NCBI RefSeq assembly: GCF_000208745.1
Contig: NC_030859.1
Coordinates: 1,155,670 to 1,219,669, forward strand
Length of the DNA stretch: 64,000 nt
DNA from: Theobroma cacao
Taxonomy: Eukaryota; Streptophyta; Magnoliopsida; Malvales; Malvaceae
Reading direction: 5' to 3'
Shown piece by piece: positions 1 to 11,550 of this stretch. The notes under the pieces were generated by a model, which saw nothing but the letters and a program-made list of their open reading frames with translations, did no database searches and was not told the origin of the DNA. The translations under genes and the position numbers were made by a program. Numbering within the stretch: the stretch's first letter is position 1; each line of letters opens with the position of its first letter.

Positions 1-360
1 ACTTCCTTAGGTATGTTACCTTGCAAATCTATTATAAGACAGATTAACTCTTCTGATGAAGGTTAAATTGCCAATCAAAGGAGATAAGGACCCACCAAGT
101 TTCAAGCCATCCAAGTCCAGAGCAGTGACTCTCTGGTGGCGACTACCACACGTAACACCTTGCCACTCACAGAAGTGGAGAGAAGCATTCCATGAATCGA
201 GAGCTCCTGGATAAGCACCAACAAGCTGATCCTTTATAGAAAGCAAAGCTATTCTGTCAGTTTTTCTTTCCCCAAGGCCAATGCAAAATTCAGGGACCCT
301 GATAGACATTAGCTGAGTACAATAACAAAGCCAAGAAGCAAGTTAATCTCAGGAATGCAT
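1..360 (-). pseudogene. LRR receptor-like kinase, 5' fragment, frameshifted
   Basis: On minus, codons from 309 down encode the N-terminal cap and first leucine-rich repeat of an LRR-XII-type receptor kinase (EFR/Xa21/At3g47570-like). Visible are a DRIALLSIKDQL cap helix, WNASLHFCEWQGVTC with its paired cysteines, HQRVTALDL, and the repeat start LSPLIGNLTFIRRVNL. The frame stops at 16-18. Shifting by one base there restores a repeat-like NIPKEV, so one base appears inserted near 20-26. A hydrophobic, signal-peptide-like stretch (LALLLYSANVY) lies just upstream at about 312-355 in a different frame, implying a second lesion. The rest of the gene would lie left of the window. It is read as a pseudogene; the alternative is sequencing error in a live gene. 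Confidence 0.7.
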
Positions 361-711
361 ATGTTTCCTAAGCATGATGTACCCATTTTCTTCGAAGAAA
401 ATTAGCTTGGGAGAGGAATTGAATTGAGCAACAAGCTGGTTTAATTGCTGTCCATGTCCTCCCATTTCTCTTACATCTAAAAAAGGCTTCAGAATTGGTT
501 GGCCAGGCCTTGGCAGTATAACTGAAAACGACTCGTTTGCCCCAGCTGGAAAGCTGGAAACTTCATCCATGAGAGGTCCACATGGAAGATCAGAAGGTTG
601 GAAAGAATAACATTCACTTTCTGAGTCTTCACCAAAAGGACAGAGCTTCGCTACAAGAAAACACCCACCCATGCCATGCATAAGAAATGGCAAAACACGA
701 CTAGGAAACAT
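349..711 (-). other. Unrecognised 120-codon ORF next to the LRR-kinase relic
   Basis: A 120-residue minus-strand frame starts at 711 and ends just upstream of the kinase relic. It has no signal, repeat or domain I recognise; the central part is rich in P, G and E. It may be the debris of an older gene or a chance ORF. No splice partner was found. Confidence 0.2.
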
Positions 712-883
712 TTTGAGTTAGAAAATTTATGTGAAACACAGCTCGGATTGGACAACTTATTGTTGAAAAAACGGCAGTCACGTTTATCAAGCCAGTAGTA
801 GGACAAATGGCAGCAAAATTGCAGTCACGTTAATCAAGCCAGTAGGAAATTCCTCATTTGTCTCAATAAGTGATTGTAGTTAA

Positions 884-1099
884 GGCAAAAACAACAAAAA
901 TTAGAGTTGACAAAAGGAGTCAGAACTCTGAAGGGCTTTCCTTGGCAGTCTTCTGCCTTAATGTCACCTTCGAAATAACTAGAAAATGGTTGGCCAAAAC
1001 AACAAATATTAGAGTTGACAAAACCAGTCTGAACTCTGAAGGGCTTTCCTTGGCAGTCTTCTGCCTTGATGTCACCATTGAAATAACTAGAAAATGATT
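884..1099. repeat. Two-copy tandem duplication, 108-bp unit
   Basis: Copies at 884-991 and 992-1099 differ at only about ten positions. The unit length is a multiple of three, so both strands carry short open frames through the array (870-1097 plus, 920-1126 minus). No protein family is evident and they are probably repeat artefacts. Confidence 0.85.
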
Positions 1100-1346
1100 A
1101 GCCATAACTAATAAACGATTAATCATTTATAATCAGGATTATATGCATTAAGGTTTGTGATTAAGCTGTTGTTTAGGGGAGGCGTCACAGGATAGCAGGA
1201 AACAGGAGCAAAGCAGGAAGGATAGCCACTGAGATCATAAGTTTAATTGTCTGAAAGATAACTTTATTATAAACTTAAACTAATATAAAAGTTATATTTT
1301 ACATCCTGTGGTTCCTATATTTAGTTACCATCTCTTCCGAGGTAAG

Positions 1347-1515
1347 GCAACTGTATTTCAGACAGATCCTAAACAGCAGAAAGAGAACTTGAGCTGGTCA
1401 TGGTTGGTGAACAACTCAAGTGGCTGCTAAAAAATGATGAGCAACTGTATTGCAGACAAATTCTAACCAGCAGAAAGAGAACTTGAGCTGGTCATGGTTG
1501 GTGAGGAACTCATAT
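1347..1515. repeat. Two-copy tandem duplication, about 94-bp unit
   Basis: The block beginning GCAACTGTATT at 1347 recurs at 1441. The copies share a near-identical core (CAGCAGAAAGAGAACTTGAG followed by CTGGTCATGGTTGGTGA). It ends about 20 bp from the stop codon of the anthranilate synthase gene, so it probably lies in that gene's 3' UTR or just downstream. Confidence 0.8.
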
Positions 1516-1534
1516 GATTGATAAAAAGAGTGCA

Positions 1535-4500
1535 TCATTTGTTAACGAATGCAGACTCTGCCAAGTCAATGGAACGAGCAAGGCCAGCGGCCTTGCTCTG
1601 GCATTCACGGTGCTCGGCATCCGGATCACTGTCTGCCACTATACCAGCGCCAGCTTGAAGATGAGCTACCCATTCCTGGCGCCTACCAGCATCTTTGTAG
1701 GAGTACATTGTGTCATAGCGGGTTCCGGTTGTGAATACCATGGTCCTGAGAGCCAAAGCAATATCCAAATCACCAGTAAAGGAGATGCCCCCAAATCCTC
1801 CACTGTAAGGGCCTCGCCTGGTCACCTCAAGCTCATCAATTAGCTCCATGGCCTTCACCTGTATCAATGTCCCAATCATGATCAAAGCTATGGGGGAAAG
1901 AAATACGTAGGCAACACAGCTATGACTTGTAAGAAGTCCAGACTGACTGTGCAACTTGTGCCTATTTAATGGTGGCTGGACTGTAACACCAGAATCAAGG
2001 CAAACTAGAAAGCATTCGGTTTTTGTTTGAAAAAACAGCATTTGCATAAAACATGTAAAGGACAAGAAGTGCTGAACCTTTGGTGCTCCGCTAACAGTTC
2101 CAACAGGAAGTGCAGCGCGCAGGGCATCCCAACTACTGAGATGATCATGCAACTCCCCAATAACCTGCATAATTTAAATTAAAAATAGAAAAGATCATTT
2201 AATTGTATGTCACATTACTAAAAGAATGTTTAAAACCAGTTCCTTGGGTTGTGGGACATTAAGAAACCAAAATGAAGCAAATAACTAATCAGAACATTCT
2301 AAAGTATTTGAATGCGCAAGTTCATTATTTGTATCAGAATATATCAGTTAGACAGCAATTGGAAAGACATCATAAATCCTTAAATCACCCCTATTAGAAA
2401 TGCAATAAAATTATCAAATAATGCTATATATCCCGAGAAATTTCAGTCCTAAAATGCCTTTTAACATAATGAAAATAAGTCAACAAATGTTTAGATCCGA
2501 AAAGCATATATACTTACCGTGGAGCTCATGTGCATAACATGTGAATATCGTTCAATATTCATCAGCTTCTCCACCTTCACAGAACCATATTTGGAGACCT
2601 ACACGAATAATATAAAAACAACCAGTTAGACTCCTGACCTTTCTGAGGTAATAAAAGAGGAAACATGAAGTTTCAAGTGAAAGTAAAAAATTCGATTTCT
2701 TTAGAAGGAAAATCTGTCATGCACAGGAAGAAAATGGAATTAATGTAATACCCCTACAAAGCTAGAGCACAAGAAAATAATCTCCAAAAATGCATGGCAT
2801 GATATACAGAATTAAAATTGCTATGGAAAGACCTTTCCAACATCATTGCGTCCCAAATCAACAAGCATGATGTGTTCTGCGCATTCCTTTTCATTACTTA
2901 GCAACTGCTTTTCTGCTAGCTCATCTTCAGCAGGTGTCTTTCCTCTCCTTGATGTTCCCGCCAATGGCCTATTCACAATCTTGTTCTGTTCATGCCAATA
3001 CAAAAATTCAGATCTTCAAATAGCTACGCACAGTGCTTGACGATTTTAAATCAGTAAAAAGAGACAGCCAACGAAAAACTCAGTAATCAAAAAAGTGTAA
3101 AAGTTTACCTTCTTCACCCTGGTGAGAATTTCCGGACTTGAAGCAACTAGAATACATCCTCTAGCCTGAAAGAGCATGCAAAATAACAAAATTCACAATG
3201 CAACTTCTGAATAATTCACAGATTCAAAACTAAATAAGTACTTAAAGAGGAACACACTAACTTGCAAGTAAGCCATATATGGACTTGGATTCACAACTCT
3301 CAAAGCCCTATATATTTCAAAGGGGTCAGCAAATGTTCGCCGTTCAAAACGTTGACTTAATACAATCTGGAAAATATCCCCTGCCAGAATATGTTCTTTT
3401 GCCTGTAGGACAGCCCCCTTAAATTCTTCACTTTCCATATTTGACTTCTTCAAAGAAGGGCCAAAATGGTGAGTTTGTAAATCAATAGAGCCTGGAGATA
3501 GCTTTGGGCTAAGAATGAAATCAGAACAAAACGATGTCAGAGAATTAAAAAGCATATGAACTTAATCAAAATCAATGCTACTGTAAAAAAACTATTGCTC
3601 ACGGGTCAACATTCTGCACTCTAGACACCAACTTCTCTAGGTGCTCAACTCCAACACTGTAAGCTTTTTCCACAGAGGAGTGTCGATCAAGCCTCACCCA
3701 GTGAATTACATATGCTTTCTGCAAATAAAAAGAACATATCAATATTATTCCCTGTCTATGTTTCTGATAGAATGATAATTGGAGCTAAAATCTTGTACTC
3801 AGCACCCCATCCAAGACAATATGAATTGTTGGAGTAAAGGAATACCTTTTCCACATGATCAAATACAATCACGTCATTGTAGAGCCCTAGATGTATGTCT
3901 GGGAGGTTTCTGTCATCTTGTGGTGCCTTTGAGAATGGAAGCTTTTTCTTCTCCACATAGCGAACTGTATCATATGAGAAATAACCAATCCATCCACCTA
4001 CACGTCACAGGAATTTAATAAAAAGTGTGAGTTTAAAGATTTCTAAAAGACACCAAATCAACCAACAATGAAGTGATATCAGAGTTGCCCTACACCATTA
4101 TGACAACGAAGTACTTAGGACAGGAGAATGTTAATAGAATTATGCACCTAAGCGGTTAAGACACTAGATACCAATAGGTTAAGACTACACGATAAGACAT
4201 GGTGGCATTGAATAACTCCAAAACCTGAAATTATTACAGTAATTTATATTCAACCCAAAATAAAAAAACTTGTCCACTTTTTTCCAAATATAGAAATGAA
4301 TACACTCCAAAGTTGTATGTCAAAGCATCCATCTGCCAGTGTCAATAAACAATAAATAACAGCCGTTAAATTACCGACCAACAGTTGACTACTTATTATT
4401 CTACTTTCCTTAATATAAGCATAGCAAATCAAAGCAACCAATCAAGAAACATCACTAATTATCAAACAAGGCACAAAATCTGAACTAACCAATCAAGAAA

Positions 4501-5861
4501 CATCACTAATGATCAAAAAAGGCACGAAATTTGAACCAACCATTCAACTAATGATCAAATAAGGCACTAAATTTGAACCTCTTACAAAATCACACAGTCA
4601 ATCCATATTTAATAAGGATTAATGATGAGAAACACAAACTATCAACACATGGAGGCCACTAGAAAACATATCAAATAGAGATTTATGACAATTAGACATG
4701 CAAAAGACCAATCATTCTCACCACAAAATGCATCAGGAAGATCATCAATAAGTTGGGGTTTCCAGTTCTCCGAGATTCTCGTTGGAATCAACATCGGATC
4801 TTCAACAACGTCCTCAGTCAAACATCCTTCCTCATGATCCATAACCATAACCTTGTTTTCTTTCGCCACAATTTCCATTGTTGGTTGAGCCCCAACCACA
4901 CTATAACGGCCCTAATACAATCAAAATCCAATAACAAACAAAAGTACAAGATAAATATAACCCTGCAGTTCGAAGAAGAAAAGAAAAAAACAATAAAGTA
5001 TATAGTTAAAGCGCTTACAACACTTGTAACCCGAGAACCAGGCTCCACTGACTCAAAAAGAAAACTTGGAGCATCCCTATCATCTTCTTTAACCAAACAC
5101 CGGTATGCAAGCACCGGAGTAAGCTGATCAGAGAAAATGCAACGGTAAAGGGGCACCAAATTTCCCTTCTTCGCTGCCTCAGCAAACTTCGTTTCATCAG
5201 CAACTGAAAACACAAACCAAGAAAAAAGAGTCACTTTTTGCTTTCAATTGAGCCTAAAATACAATTGTATCAATTAAAATTAAACCCCAAAAAGGAAAAA
5301 AAAAAGAAAAAGCAATTCACTGTGCCTATTTATCTGTTTAAATTGTTCCTTATTCTATCAAACAAAATAAGAAAAAAAACAATATTTTAAGAACTTAAAT
5401 CCTTCTTTCCCTCATTTTCTCAGTAACCAAAGGGAAAAGAAATCAAATTTATTTGACTGTCTGAGCAATTCATAAAGAAAAAGCTTACCAACAGTAAATG
5501 ATTAAATAATCAAACAAGAATCAAATTTATCGTAGTTTCTCATTACTTTATCTTTAATAAAACAGTTCACTATCATCATGTACTTCAATCATTTCTCTCA
5601 TTCAAACAAATCACACCCAAGATTTTCTTCAAAGTTTCCCGCACTTCCTGGGCAACCAAAGAAGAAAAAAAGGACACATCTTTATCTTAATAATAAAACA
5701 TAAAATTTACCAAGAGATGAGCTTGACAGAGAGCTCCTGCATTTCACTGAAGTACGAAAACAAGTTGGAGCCGGAGGCATGCGGATAACCGGAACCTGAG
5801 AAAGCCGGTTTCTCGAAGGAACCAGTCGGTGGGAGAATGCGAGGCTACTCTGCATTGCCAT
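1535..5861 (-). CDS. ASA1: Anthranilate synthase alpha subunit, chloroplastic
   Basis: Converts chorismate and glutamine-derived ammonia to anthranilate, the committed step of tryptophan (and auxin-precursor) synthesis, in plastids with a TrpG-type beta subunit. Exons: 5861-5711, 5203-5019, 4911-4722, 3997-3846, 3718-3603, 3508-3262, 3165-3109, 2985-2833, 2598-2518, 2164-2078, 1858-1535; all introns GT-AG; 580 aa, close to the usual 580-610. Residues 1-50 are Ser/Arg-rich, like a transit peptide. The feedback-site region reads FLFES (98-102), where bacterial TrpE has LLES. The chorismate-binding core shows [15 protein letters not shown] (from 374), [11 protein letters not shown] (404-414), [10 protein letters not shown] (464-473) and, near the C-terminus, [14 protein letters not shown]. 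The ATG at 5861 is chosen because a TATA box lies between it and the in-frame ATG at 6050. Whether it is the ASA1 or ASA2 paralogue cannot be told here. Confidence 0.95.
4436..4580. repeat. Degenerate three-copy 51-bp repeat in the third ASA intron
   Basis: Units starting at about 4436, 4487 and 4538 share AACCAATCAAGAAACATCAC, then a TAATNATCAAA block and a GGCACNAAAT block. The third copy is shortened. It sits inside the intron between 4722 and 3997, so it does not affect the protein. Confidence 0.75.
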
Positions 5862-6006
5862 TGGTTTAAAATGTCGAGCTCGTCGTACTGAAACCGACAG
5901 TTCCTCAGTCGCCGGTAACCGACCTGGATTCTCTCTTAAATTTCTGTGAGAAAAAGCGAAGAAAAGGGGGAGATGAGTTGTGCAGAGACAAGCGTTTGAG
6001 AGAGAA

Positions 6007-6014
6007 TTATATAA
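6007..6014 (-). promoter_or_regulatory. Probable TATA box of the anthranilate synthase gene
   Basis: TTATATAA lies about 146 bp upstream of the chosen ATG (5861). With usual plant spacing, transcription would start near 5980, giving a 5' UTR of about 115 nt. The in-frame ATG at 6050 is upstream of the box and so is unlikely to be translated. Confidence 0.55.
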
Positions 6015-6050
6015 GCCGTTGCATGTACATGTAAGAGAAGAAAACAACAT

Positions 6051-7177
6051 TTTTTATTTCCGGTCTTACCCTTTCTGACTTTTGTACTTTTTGCATATTT
6101 CTCCAATTTTAATTGGAATTTATTTATTTATTTATTTATTTTGGTAAGAAATTTATGGTTTTGCTTTTTCTCTTTTTATGGATTTTATTTTTATCATTTA
6201 AAATTTTTAATTTGGTAATTTTTTTTAACAAGAGAAAATTACACTTAATATCCTACTGAAGTTACCATAATTCTCCAACAAAATTAGGAAAAAAATCAAT
6301 GAATTTTTATCCTTTTTTTTATATGAATATGGTAAAAAAAAATGGATACATTCATCCTATCAGTTTCTTTTTTTTTTTTGTTTCTTTTCATGTTTTTGAA
6401 ATGGGTTTTGAGTTGTCAACTATGTATAAGTGATTCAAAACCCGATTCTTTTTAAGTAAAAAATATATGCATCGATCATTAAATTAAATTCATTGAATGA
6501 AAATATTATCGATTTTTTAATTTTTCATAATATAAGCAACTATTTGCTTCCATTTTTTATTATAATTATATTTTTAAAAAACTCGTGTTTCGATATCTTT
6601 AATAAAATTATTTATGATATGATATTTATACAAAATTAGAAGAACGTCAAAAATTTTGATTATATGGGATTTACCTTCTCAAAATCGTGGTCAAATTATT
6701 TAAGATTTTGGTTAAATTTAAAAGTCAAAAATTCTTAAAAATAAATATTTATAATCTTAAAAATATTTTATTTTAAAAAAATTTAAAATTTTTATTTTTA
6801 TATATTTATGAAATAACATTTATTATTAAGTGATTTATACTGACGTATGATTATCTGTCCCAGTTATTGAATGAAGAGAAAGGGCGGAAGATGTGAAAGT
6901 AACCGAAATTTTATTTTATTTTTGTTTTTAATCAATTTAATAATCGTTGGAAATGGTGAAAAGGCCACGTGTGTTTTTTTTTCTTCAACAGAAAGGCCTA
7001 TCTTAAAGGTACTTGCCTAAAAAATATAATAAAATAATGAGTGGTAAATTAATACACATAATTATATTTAATTAAATTAAATGTAGGTGGATTTATCCAA
7101 AGATGGGATATAACTTTTTATAGGGTTATAATTGAAGTAATTATAAATGTTGGATTGCAATGGAAAAGAAATAAACG
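6051..7177. other. AT-rich intergenic DNA
   Basis: Very AT-rich, with poly-A/T runs and a (TATT)n-like stretch near 6120-6140. No open frame, RNA gene or element ends could be supported. Confidence 0.6.
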
Positions 7178-10100
7178 AGTTTTTTAAATAAAGAGAAAAA
7201 TGGGTTCATAATAGTTAGATTAAAGTGGATTAAACTACGTATTTGACGATGATTAGGTTTTTTAAAATCTTGATGAATTTTGAAATTAATTAAAAGAAAG
7301 ACACTTCACTTGTGGAAAGTGCAAGTAGAGATAATTAAATAATAAATTATATTTATTTTTAATTTTTTTAATTATTAATAGGTATGTTTGTTCGAACAAA
7401 CAGTTATTGTTGTTTAGACAGACAATTATATCCGTATATACACATGTTGAAAATTCGATCGTTATATTTGTTAAAAACAAAATAATTGTAACCGTTGAAA
7501 AAGATAATTGTATTCATTAAAAACGGATAATTGTGCTTGTCGAAAACAATATCTATATCTATAAATAGATTAATTTCATCAGTACAAAACAGTCAATCAT
7601 TAAATTTTATTGTATCTTTAAAATTTATCACTTATAACCCTTATGCAAACTATAAATAAAAACAAATAAAACTTTAAAAGATAATAACATCAATGCACGC
7701 CTTAAAGCCATTTACTATCAATTTTCGAGTCATGTGTTCTAATATAATAAATACAGGCATATCATATTCAAGAAATTTATGTAAACCTATTATATATCAA
7801 ATTCGAATCTCTCTTTTCAAATTCCTAAATGATAAATTCCACGTGGACATTTATCATTGGAATGATGTAGCTAAGAGAAGCTAAAATTGTGAAGATATAA
7901 AATCCTAATTAATAAGCCTAACTCTTAGACTTTATTCTAACAAAAGTATGATTTTTATTATTAATACCATCCTTCACCTATCAATAGAACCTAAGAATTA
8001 GGGTTAGATCTTGATTTTATCATTAATTAAGTACAAACTTCAACATGTTCATTTTCTATGCATTGAATTGAATTAATTTTTTCAAATTGTTATTTGCTTG
8101 TTAATGTTTATACATCGTTTAATGGGGTAAAATATAAAAAGGACAAACCTGTCAATACACTATACTTTGGTCTCTTTCTGTTTCAAAATGCATTGTTAGG
8201 TCTCTTGACTTTTAGTTACCATTAGTCCATAGTTATTAACAAATATGAGAAGTAATAATTATCTTCAAATAATTGAAAAAAAAATCAGAATCTAATTTAA
8301 TTAAATAATAATAAAAATACTTTTAATTAATCATTTATCAACTTTAAAAAAAGACACATAATGTTAAAAAAGGAAAAAAAATAAAAGAAACAAATAGATT
8401 AATCAAGATTATTTTATTAACAATTCAAAAAATTCATAATTTTGAAATGAAAAAGAATCTTTAAAAAATAAGTAATAATATTTTAATTAAATTAGGTATA
8501 ATTTTTTAATTATTTTCCATTTTTTCCTATTTTCTCCTTCTTTCCTTTCTTCTCATTCTTTTCTCACTAGTATCGAAAAACATAATGATTCTTTCTTTTT
8601 CTTCCCCTTATTTGTCTATCTCTCGCTCCTTTGATCTCCACACACCACCATGTAGGGGTAATTTTTAAAATAAAAAATTATATCTTTTCATATGAAAAGT
8701 TGTAAATGAAAAATTATGATTATTAGAAAGTTACATCAAGTGAAAGGTATATCATACAGTGTGATTATTGAATTATAAGCGATTTTTTATATCAAAAATT
8801 ATGTTTTTTGGACATAATCTAAAGATTATGAGATAATTAAAAACACTACTATTGTAATATAAAAGTGATATCTTACGATATGAATAATTATCCTTTCATA
8901 AAATAATTGTTAAAATAATATTTTTATAAAAAAAAAACTGTATCTTGCAACATGCTGAAATGTATTTTACTTTAATTTAATGATGAAAAAACATTATTTA
9001 ATTTTTTTTATTTCTCTAAAATTTAATAGTTAGCTTACCTGCTAATCATGTTTAATGTATGGACCAGTTACATGGTATGTACCTGCCAAGGTATCTGCTT
9101 CTCTTGCATTGATGGTTGCCTAACTAACAAGAATGGAAATGCCACAACAAGTAAGGAAATTCTTATCCTTATCCTTCTTTCTTACCCATAAACTCTTACA
9201 ATCGTGTGGCCAAAAAAAAGAAGAAAAATCTCTTACAACTGCATATCCATAGCAGAAGGTCAATATCAACATAAAATTTTAAATCTTATGAATAAGTTTT
9301 TTATATAAAGAGAAGAATGAGTTCATTATAGTTAGATTAAAGTGGGTTAAAGTACGAATTTGACGATGATTAGGCTTTTTAAAATCTTAGTTGGTCTTGA
9401 AATTAATTAAATTAAAAACACTTCAATTGTAAGAGGTGCAATTAAATAATAAATTATTTTTATTTTTTTTAATTATCAATAGATGTGTGTGATCAGACAG
9501 ACGATTATGTCTGTTTAGATAGAGAATTATGTCCGTACAACAGTTATTGAAAAACCAAGACAATTGTGTCCGTTAGAAACGGACAATTGTGTTTGTTAGA
9601 AACAAACATCTATATCTAATAAATAGATTGATTTCATGAGTGTGACCCTATCAATCATTAAGTTTCATTGCGTATTTGAGATTTATCACTTATAACCTTT
9701 TTACACATTATTAATGGAAACAAATAAACCTAAAATAATAGTATAATTTTTACTATTACTACTACTCTTCACCTTCAATATAACTTAAACATTAGGCTTA
9801 AGTCTTGATTTTATCATTAATTATGTACTAACTTTAGCTATTGTCAACATGTTCATTTGATATGCATTGAATTGAATTACTTGTTTTCAAATTATTATTT
9901 GCTGTTAATGTTTATACATAGTTTAATGGGATAAAATAAAAGAAAAAATAAACCTTAATACACCTTTACAGTACGCTTTGGTCCCGCTTATTTCAAAATA
10001 CATTATTACCTTTCTTTGACTTTTAGTTACCATTAGTTAATAATTATTTACAAATACAAAAAATAATAATTACTCTCAAATAATTGAAAAAAAATCAAAA

Positions 10101-11130
10101 TCTAATTTAATTAACTTTTTATTAAACGTTTATCAACTTAAAAAAAACACGTAATGATGAAAAAAGAAAAAAATTAAAAGAAATAAATAGTTTAATCAAG
10201 ATTAAATTTGAAATAATTTTTTTTTAAAAAAAATTAACAATATTCTAATTAAACTAGGTATAATTTTTTAATTGTTTTTCCTTTTTTCTTTTTTTCCATT
10301 TTCTCCTCCTTTCGTTTCCTCGTGTTCTCTTCATGCTGGTATTGAAAAGCATAATGGTTCATTCGTTTTTCTTCTCCTTCTTTGTCTATTTCTCTCTTTT
10401 AATCTCATCACATCATAATGTTGGTGTATTTTTAAAATAAAAAATTATTTTTTATATAAAAAGTTGTAATTATTAAAAAGTCTTATCAATTGAAACAATA
10501 TGTTATGTAATGTGACTATTGAATTATTAAATTGTAAGTGATTTTTCATATCAAATGTTGTCTTTCGATAAAGTGACATTAAAAAAACACATTTAAATCA
10601 AAGATTATGAAATAATTAAAAAATATCACTATAGATATGCAAAGTTATCTTTTATATTACAGTTCAAAGGTGATATCTTACGATATAAATGGTTATTTTT
10701 TTCATAAAATAATTATTAGAATAATACATTTATTCAAATGTTATGTCTTGCAACATATAGAAGTATGATTTACCCTAATTTAATGATGTTTCTTTATTTA
10801 AGAAAATGTTTTAAAAAATTCAATTAATTGGATAAAAAACTATTTTATTGTTTTTATTTCTCCAAAATTTAATAGTCGGCTTACCTGCTAACCATGTTAA
10901 ATGTATGGACGTGTTGCATGGTATGGACCTGCCAGGCTAGCTGCTTCTATTGCATTGATGGTTACCTAACTATCAAGAATGAAAATGCCACGACAAGATG
11001 GAATTTCTTATCTTCATCCTTCTTCTCTACCCATAAACTCTTACAATCGTGTGGCCTAAACGAAAAAATAAAAAACTATTACAACTGTATATGCATAGCA
11101 TAATGTCAATATCAACAGCAAAATCCATAA
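7178..11130. repeat. Diverged direct tandem duplication of about 2 kb
   Basis: Unit 1 (about 7178-9294) and unit 2 (about 9295-11130) run collinearly. Both start with TTTTTTA-ATAAAGAG..GAGTTCAT/GGGTTCAT and TTTGACGATGATTAGG. Both contain an ACAATTGT-rich array (7430-7560; 9490-9610), a TATGCATTGAATTGAATTA block (8058; 9861), and a distal block with TGCATTGATGGTT and CCCATAAACTCTTACAATCG (9105-9210; 10950-11055). Indels make unit 2 shorter. No open frame is conserved between units, so the duplicated sequence appears non-coding. The 69-codon frame at 10894-11103 has no intact counterpart in unit 1. Confidence 0.8.
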
Positions 11131-11150
11131 TATAATATAATAAAGCAAAT

Positions 11151-11550
11151 TAGACTCCGATAATACATGTGAACTTAATAACATAGATTTGTGTAAGAAA
11201 TTTTAAATTTTATAAATAAATGAAATGAAGAACTCATTATATTAAAATAAGATTAAATCTTCTCTCGTGTTTAAAATATGTTAAGAATCTCCTGGGGAGA
11301 TGTAGAAAAGAAGAAGAAGATTTTAATATGCTGAGTCTCACAATTAATATTGGACTCCAATATTATATTTGAGCTTAATAATGTAAGGGAAATTCTAAAT
11401 CATATAATAAGTAGGATTAAGAATTCATTACTTAAAGATAAGACTAAATATTCTCTCCTGCTTAAAAGATATTGAGAATCCCACTTATTTAGAGATGTAG
11501 ATAAGGAAAAGGAAGATCTTATAATACACAGAATCACACAATTAATTTTA
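11151..11550. repeat. Two-copy tandem repeat, about 200-bp unit
   Basis: Copies at about 11151-11349 and 11350-11549 both run from GACTCC-ATA through GAGCTTAATAA/GAACTTAATAA, AAGAACTCATTA/AAGAATTCATTA, a TCTCTC block, GAGAATC and GAGATGTAGA, to CACAATTAAT. The motif AAGAACTCATTA also resembles the start of the 2-kb units immediately upstream, so the blocks look related by descent. Confidence 0.75.

Noticed and set aside
5682..6050. Anthranilate synthase start at 6050
   Set aside because: In frame, but upstream of the likely TATA box at 6007-6014; the sequence from 5861 already has transit-peptide composition.
7178..11130. Pair of LTRs of one retrotransposon
   Set aside because: The two similar units abut directly with no internal coding region, primer-binding site or polypurine tract, so head-to-tail duplication explains them better.
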